Positions 62,720 through 64,000 of a stretch of 64,000 nt of DNA are shown in pieces. The stretch covers positions 1,364,001-1,428,000 of the forward strand of contig NZ_PGFG01000001.1 of assembly GCF_002797735.1 (NCBI RefSeq). The letters run 5' to 3'. The notes beneath the pieces are model-generated. The model was not told the DNA's origin and did not search any database. It was given only the letters and a program-made list of their open reading frames with translations. Both the position numbers and the translations under genes were made by a program. Origin of the DNA: Thermoflavifilum aggregans. Its GTDB lineage: Bacteria; Bacteroidota; Bacteroidia; Chitinophagales; Chitinophagaceae. The first letter of the stretch is position 1, and every line of letters starts with the position of its first letter.

Positions 62720-64000
62720 ATGTGTGGCATTACGGGTTTTATTGATTTTGCTTCCCAATCTGCTGAATCTGAATTGATTCGCATGTCGGGGGCATTGATA
62801 CATCGGGGACCCGATGATGAAGGGATTTCGTTGTTTCAGACGCCTTTCTGCCAGGTGGGTCTAGGATTTCGCAGGTTATCCATTCTGGATTTGTCAAAGC
62901 GAGGCCACCAGCCCATGAGCCTGGATCATGGACTCACCATTGTTTTTAATGGCGAAATCTACAATTTTCAGGAGATTAAATCTGAATTAAAGGATTTAGG
63001 ATATACCTTTCATTCCGGAACAGATACGGAGGTGATATTGAAGGGTTTTGACCAGTGGGGGACCGATTTATGCCATCGGCTAAATGGTATGTTTGCCTTT
63101 TTTATTTATGATCCGGTGAAGATGAAATGCTATTTATTCAGAGATAGGGCCGGAATAAAACCTGTTTATTATTACTGGCATGAAGGTTTATTTCTTTTTT
63201 CCTCTGAATTAAAATCTTTTCATCAACACAAAAGGTTTCAGAAGAAAATTTCCATATCGGCTATCAGGCTATATTTAAAGTATGGTTATGTACCCACACC
63301 CTACAGTATTTTTGAATACACCTATAAGCTGGAACCTGGTCATTATCTGGAAATAGATTTATCATCTCGTATCATCCAAAAACATAGTTACTGGAACGTG
63401 TTTGATTGTTATGCCAAACCGAGGCTACAGATTTCTGAACAGGAGGCTATTGCACATACCCGGGACTTGCTAAGCTCATCCTGTGCATATCGTATGATTG
63501 CCGATGTACCAGTAGGTGTTTTTTTAAGTGGAGGATATGACAGCACGGCTGTGACAGCCTTATTACAGCATAATCGTACGGAAAAAATTAAAACATTTAC
63601 TATTGGTTTTTATGAGCAACCCTACAATGAGGCTCATTTTGCCAAACAGGTTGCATCGTATCTGGGCACGGATCATACGGAATATTATTGCACCATATCA
63701 GATGCTGCCAAAGTGATTCCTCTTTTGCCTCAGATTTATGATGAACCGTTTGGTGATAGTTCTGCCATTCCTACCTATCTGGTCAGCAGCCTGGTCAGGC
63801 AACAGGTAAAGGTTGCTCTTTCTGCTGATGCAGGCGATGAGGTTTTTGCCGGATATCGTCGATATGAAGCCGCTATCCGGTTTAACCAGATTTTCAGCCG
63901 GATTCCCAAATTTTTCCGCAGGCTCAGTTATCATATAATGGATCAGATTCCTGTGGAGCATTTTTCTATGTTGCATAAAATTTATCATTTTCAGAATCGT
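62720..64000 (+). CDS. asnB: Asparagine synthase (glutamine-hydrolysing), 3' end outside window
   Basis: The frame is open from the ATG at 62720 to the window end (427 codons seen of about 620 expected). It begins M-C-G-I-T-G-F-I-D with the nucleophile Cys2 of the glutaminase domain, followed by H-R-G-P-D-D-E-G and R-L-S-I-L-D. The synthetase domain has the PP-loop motif F-L-S-G-G-Y-D-S-T-A near residue 270 and S-A-D-A-G-D-E-V-F-A-G-Y. Such AsnB-like amidotransferases are frequent in surface-polysaccharide operons, where they may amidate uronic acids rather than make asparagine. Which applies here cannot be decided from sequence. Confidence 0.9.
   Translation, partial: MCGITGFIDFASQSAESELIRMSGALIHRGPDDEGISLFQTPFCQVGLGFRRLSILDLSKRGHQPMSLDHGLTIVFNGEIYNFQEIKSELKDLGYTFHSGTDTEVILKGFDQWGTDLCHRLNGMFAFFIYDPVKMKCYLFRDRAGIKPVYYYWHEGLFLFSSELKSFHQHKRFQKKISISAIRLYLKYGYVPTPYSIFEYTYKLEPGHYLEIDLSSRIIQKHSYWNVFDCYAKPRLQISEQEAIAHTRDLLSSSCAYRMIADVPVGVFLSGGYDSTAVTALLQHNRTEKIKTFTIGFYEQPYNEAHFAKQVASYLGTDHTEYYCTISDAAKVIPLLPQIYDEPFGDSSAIPTYLVSSLVRQQVKVALSADAGDEVFAGYRRYEAAIRFNQIFSRIPKFFRRLSYHIMDQIPVEHFSMLHKIYHFQNR

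Overview
The window reads as a Bacteroidota chromosome, most likely Chitinophagaceae (a Thermoflavifilum-like relative is a guess from overall gene style). Evidence: two SusC/SusD pairs, an STN-type SusC with a FecR anti-sigma factor, a sphingolipid-type alpha-oxoamine synthase, and promoter-like sites of the TTG-N20-TAnnTTTG type. There are no tRNA or rRNA genes, no CRISPR array and no recognisable transposase.

Layout. 0-4.4 kb: end of a WYL regulator, a FUSC-type membrane protein and a serine-palmitoyltransferase-like enzyme. 4.6-14.9 kb: a polysaccharide utilisation locus (PUL) for beta-1,3/1,6-glucan of laminarin type, with FecR, SusC, SusD, a PKD-like surface lipoprotein, GH16 and GH30. 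14.9-25.3 kb: surface-polysaccharide genes in two opposed blocks, with a flippase, three methyltransferases, three glycosyltransferases, WecB epimerase, and an FdtA/FdtB-like pair for a 3-amino-3,6-dideoxyhexose. 25.4-35.4 kb: mostly housekeeping and regulatory genes (murB, GH51 arabinofuranosidase, aspartate aminotransferase, YfhO-like protein, saccharopine/alanine-dehydrogenase-like protein, SDR, LacI regulator). 35.6-53.8 kb: a glucuronoxylan PUL with GH3, SusC, SusD, two GH10 xylanases, xylose isomerase, a SASA-type acetylesterase, CE15 glucuronoyl esterase and GH115 alpha-glucuronidase. 53.9-64 kb: a small conserved protein and then an exopolysaccharide export operon (regulator, Wza-like, Wzz-like, flippase, methyltransferase, AsnB cut by the window end).

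The xylan locus is close to a complete pathway. Surface GH10 enzymes cut the backbone. The esterases and GH115 remove acetyl, lignin-ester and methylglucuronate decorations. SusCD imports the fragments, GH3 yields xylose and XylA starts its catabolism. The LacI regulator lies divergent from GH3, with CG-centred palindromes between them.

Two repeat systems stand out. (1) Between the Wza-like and Wzz-like genes sit ten copies of a ~55-bp imperfect palindrome with near-constant spacers, surrounding a small low-GC gene for a DUF559 (VSR-like) endonuclease whose stop codon directly abuts a repeat. This looks like an undescribed nuclease-associated palindrome element. (2) A short palindrome family (core CCTGCCTG-CCGGC-CAGGCAGG) is scattered over 13.4-25.4 kb, mainly in the surface-polysaccharide genes, and several copies lie in frame inside coding regions, adding LPAGQAG/PAGRQAG-type peptides.
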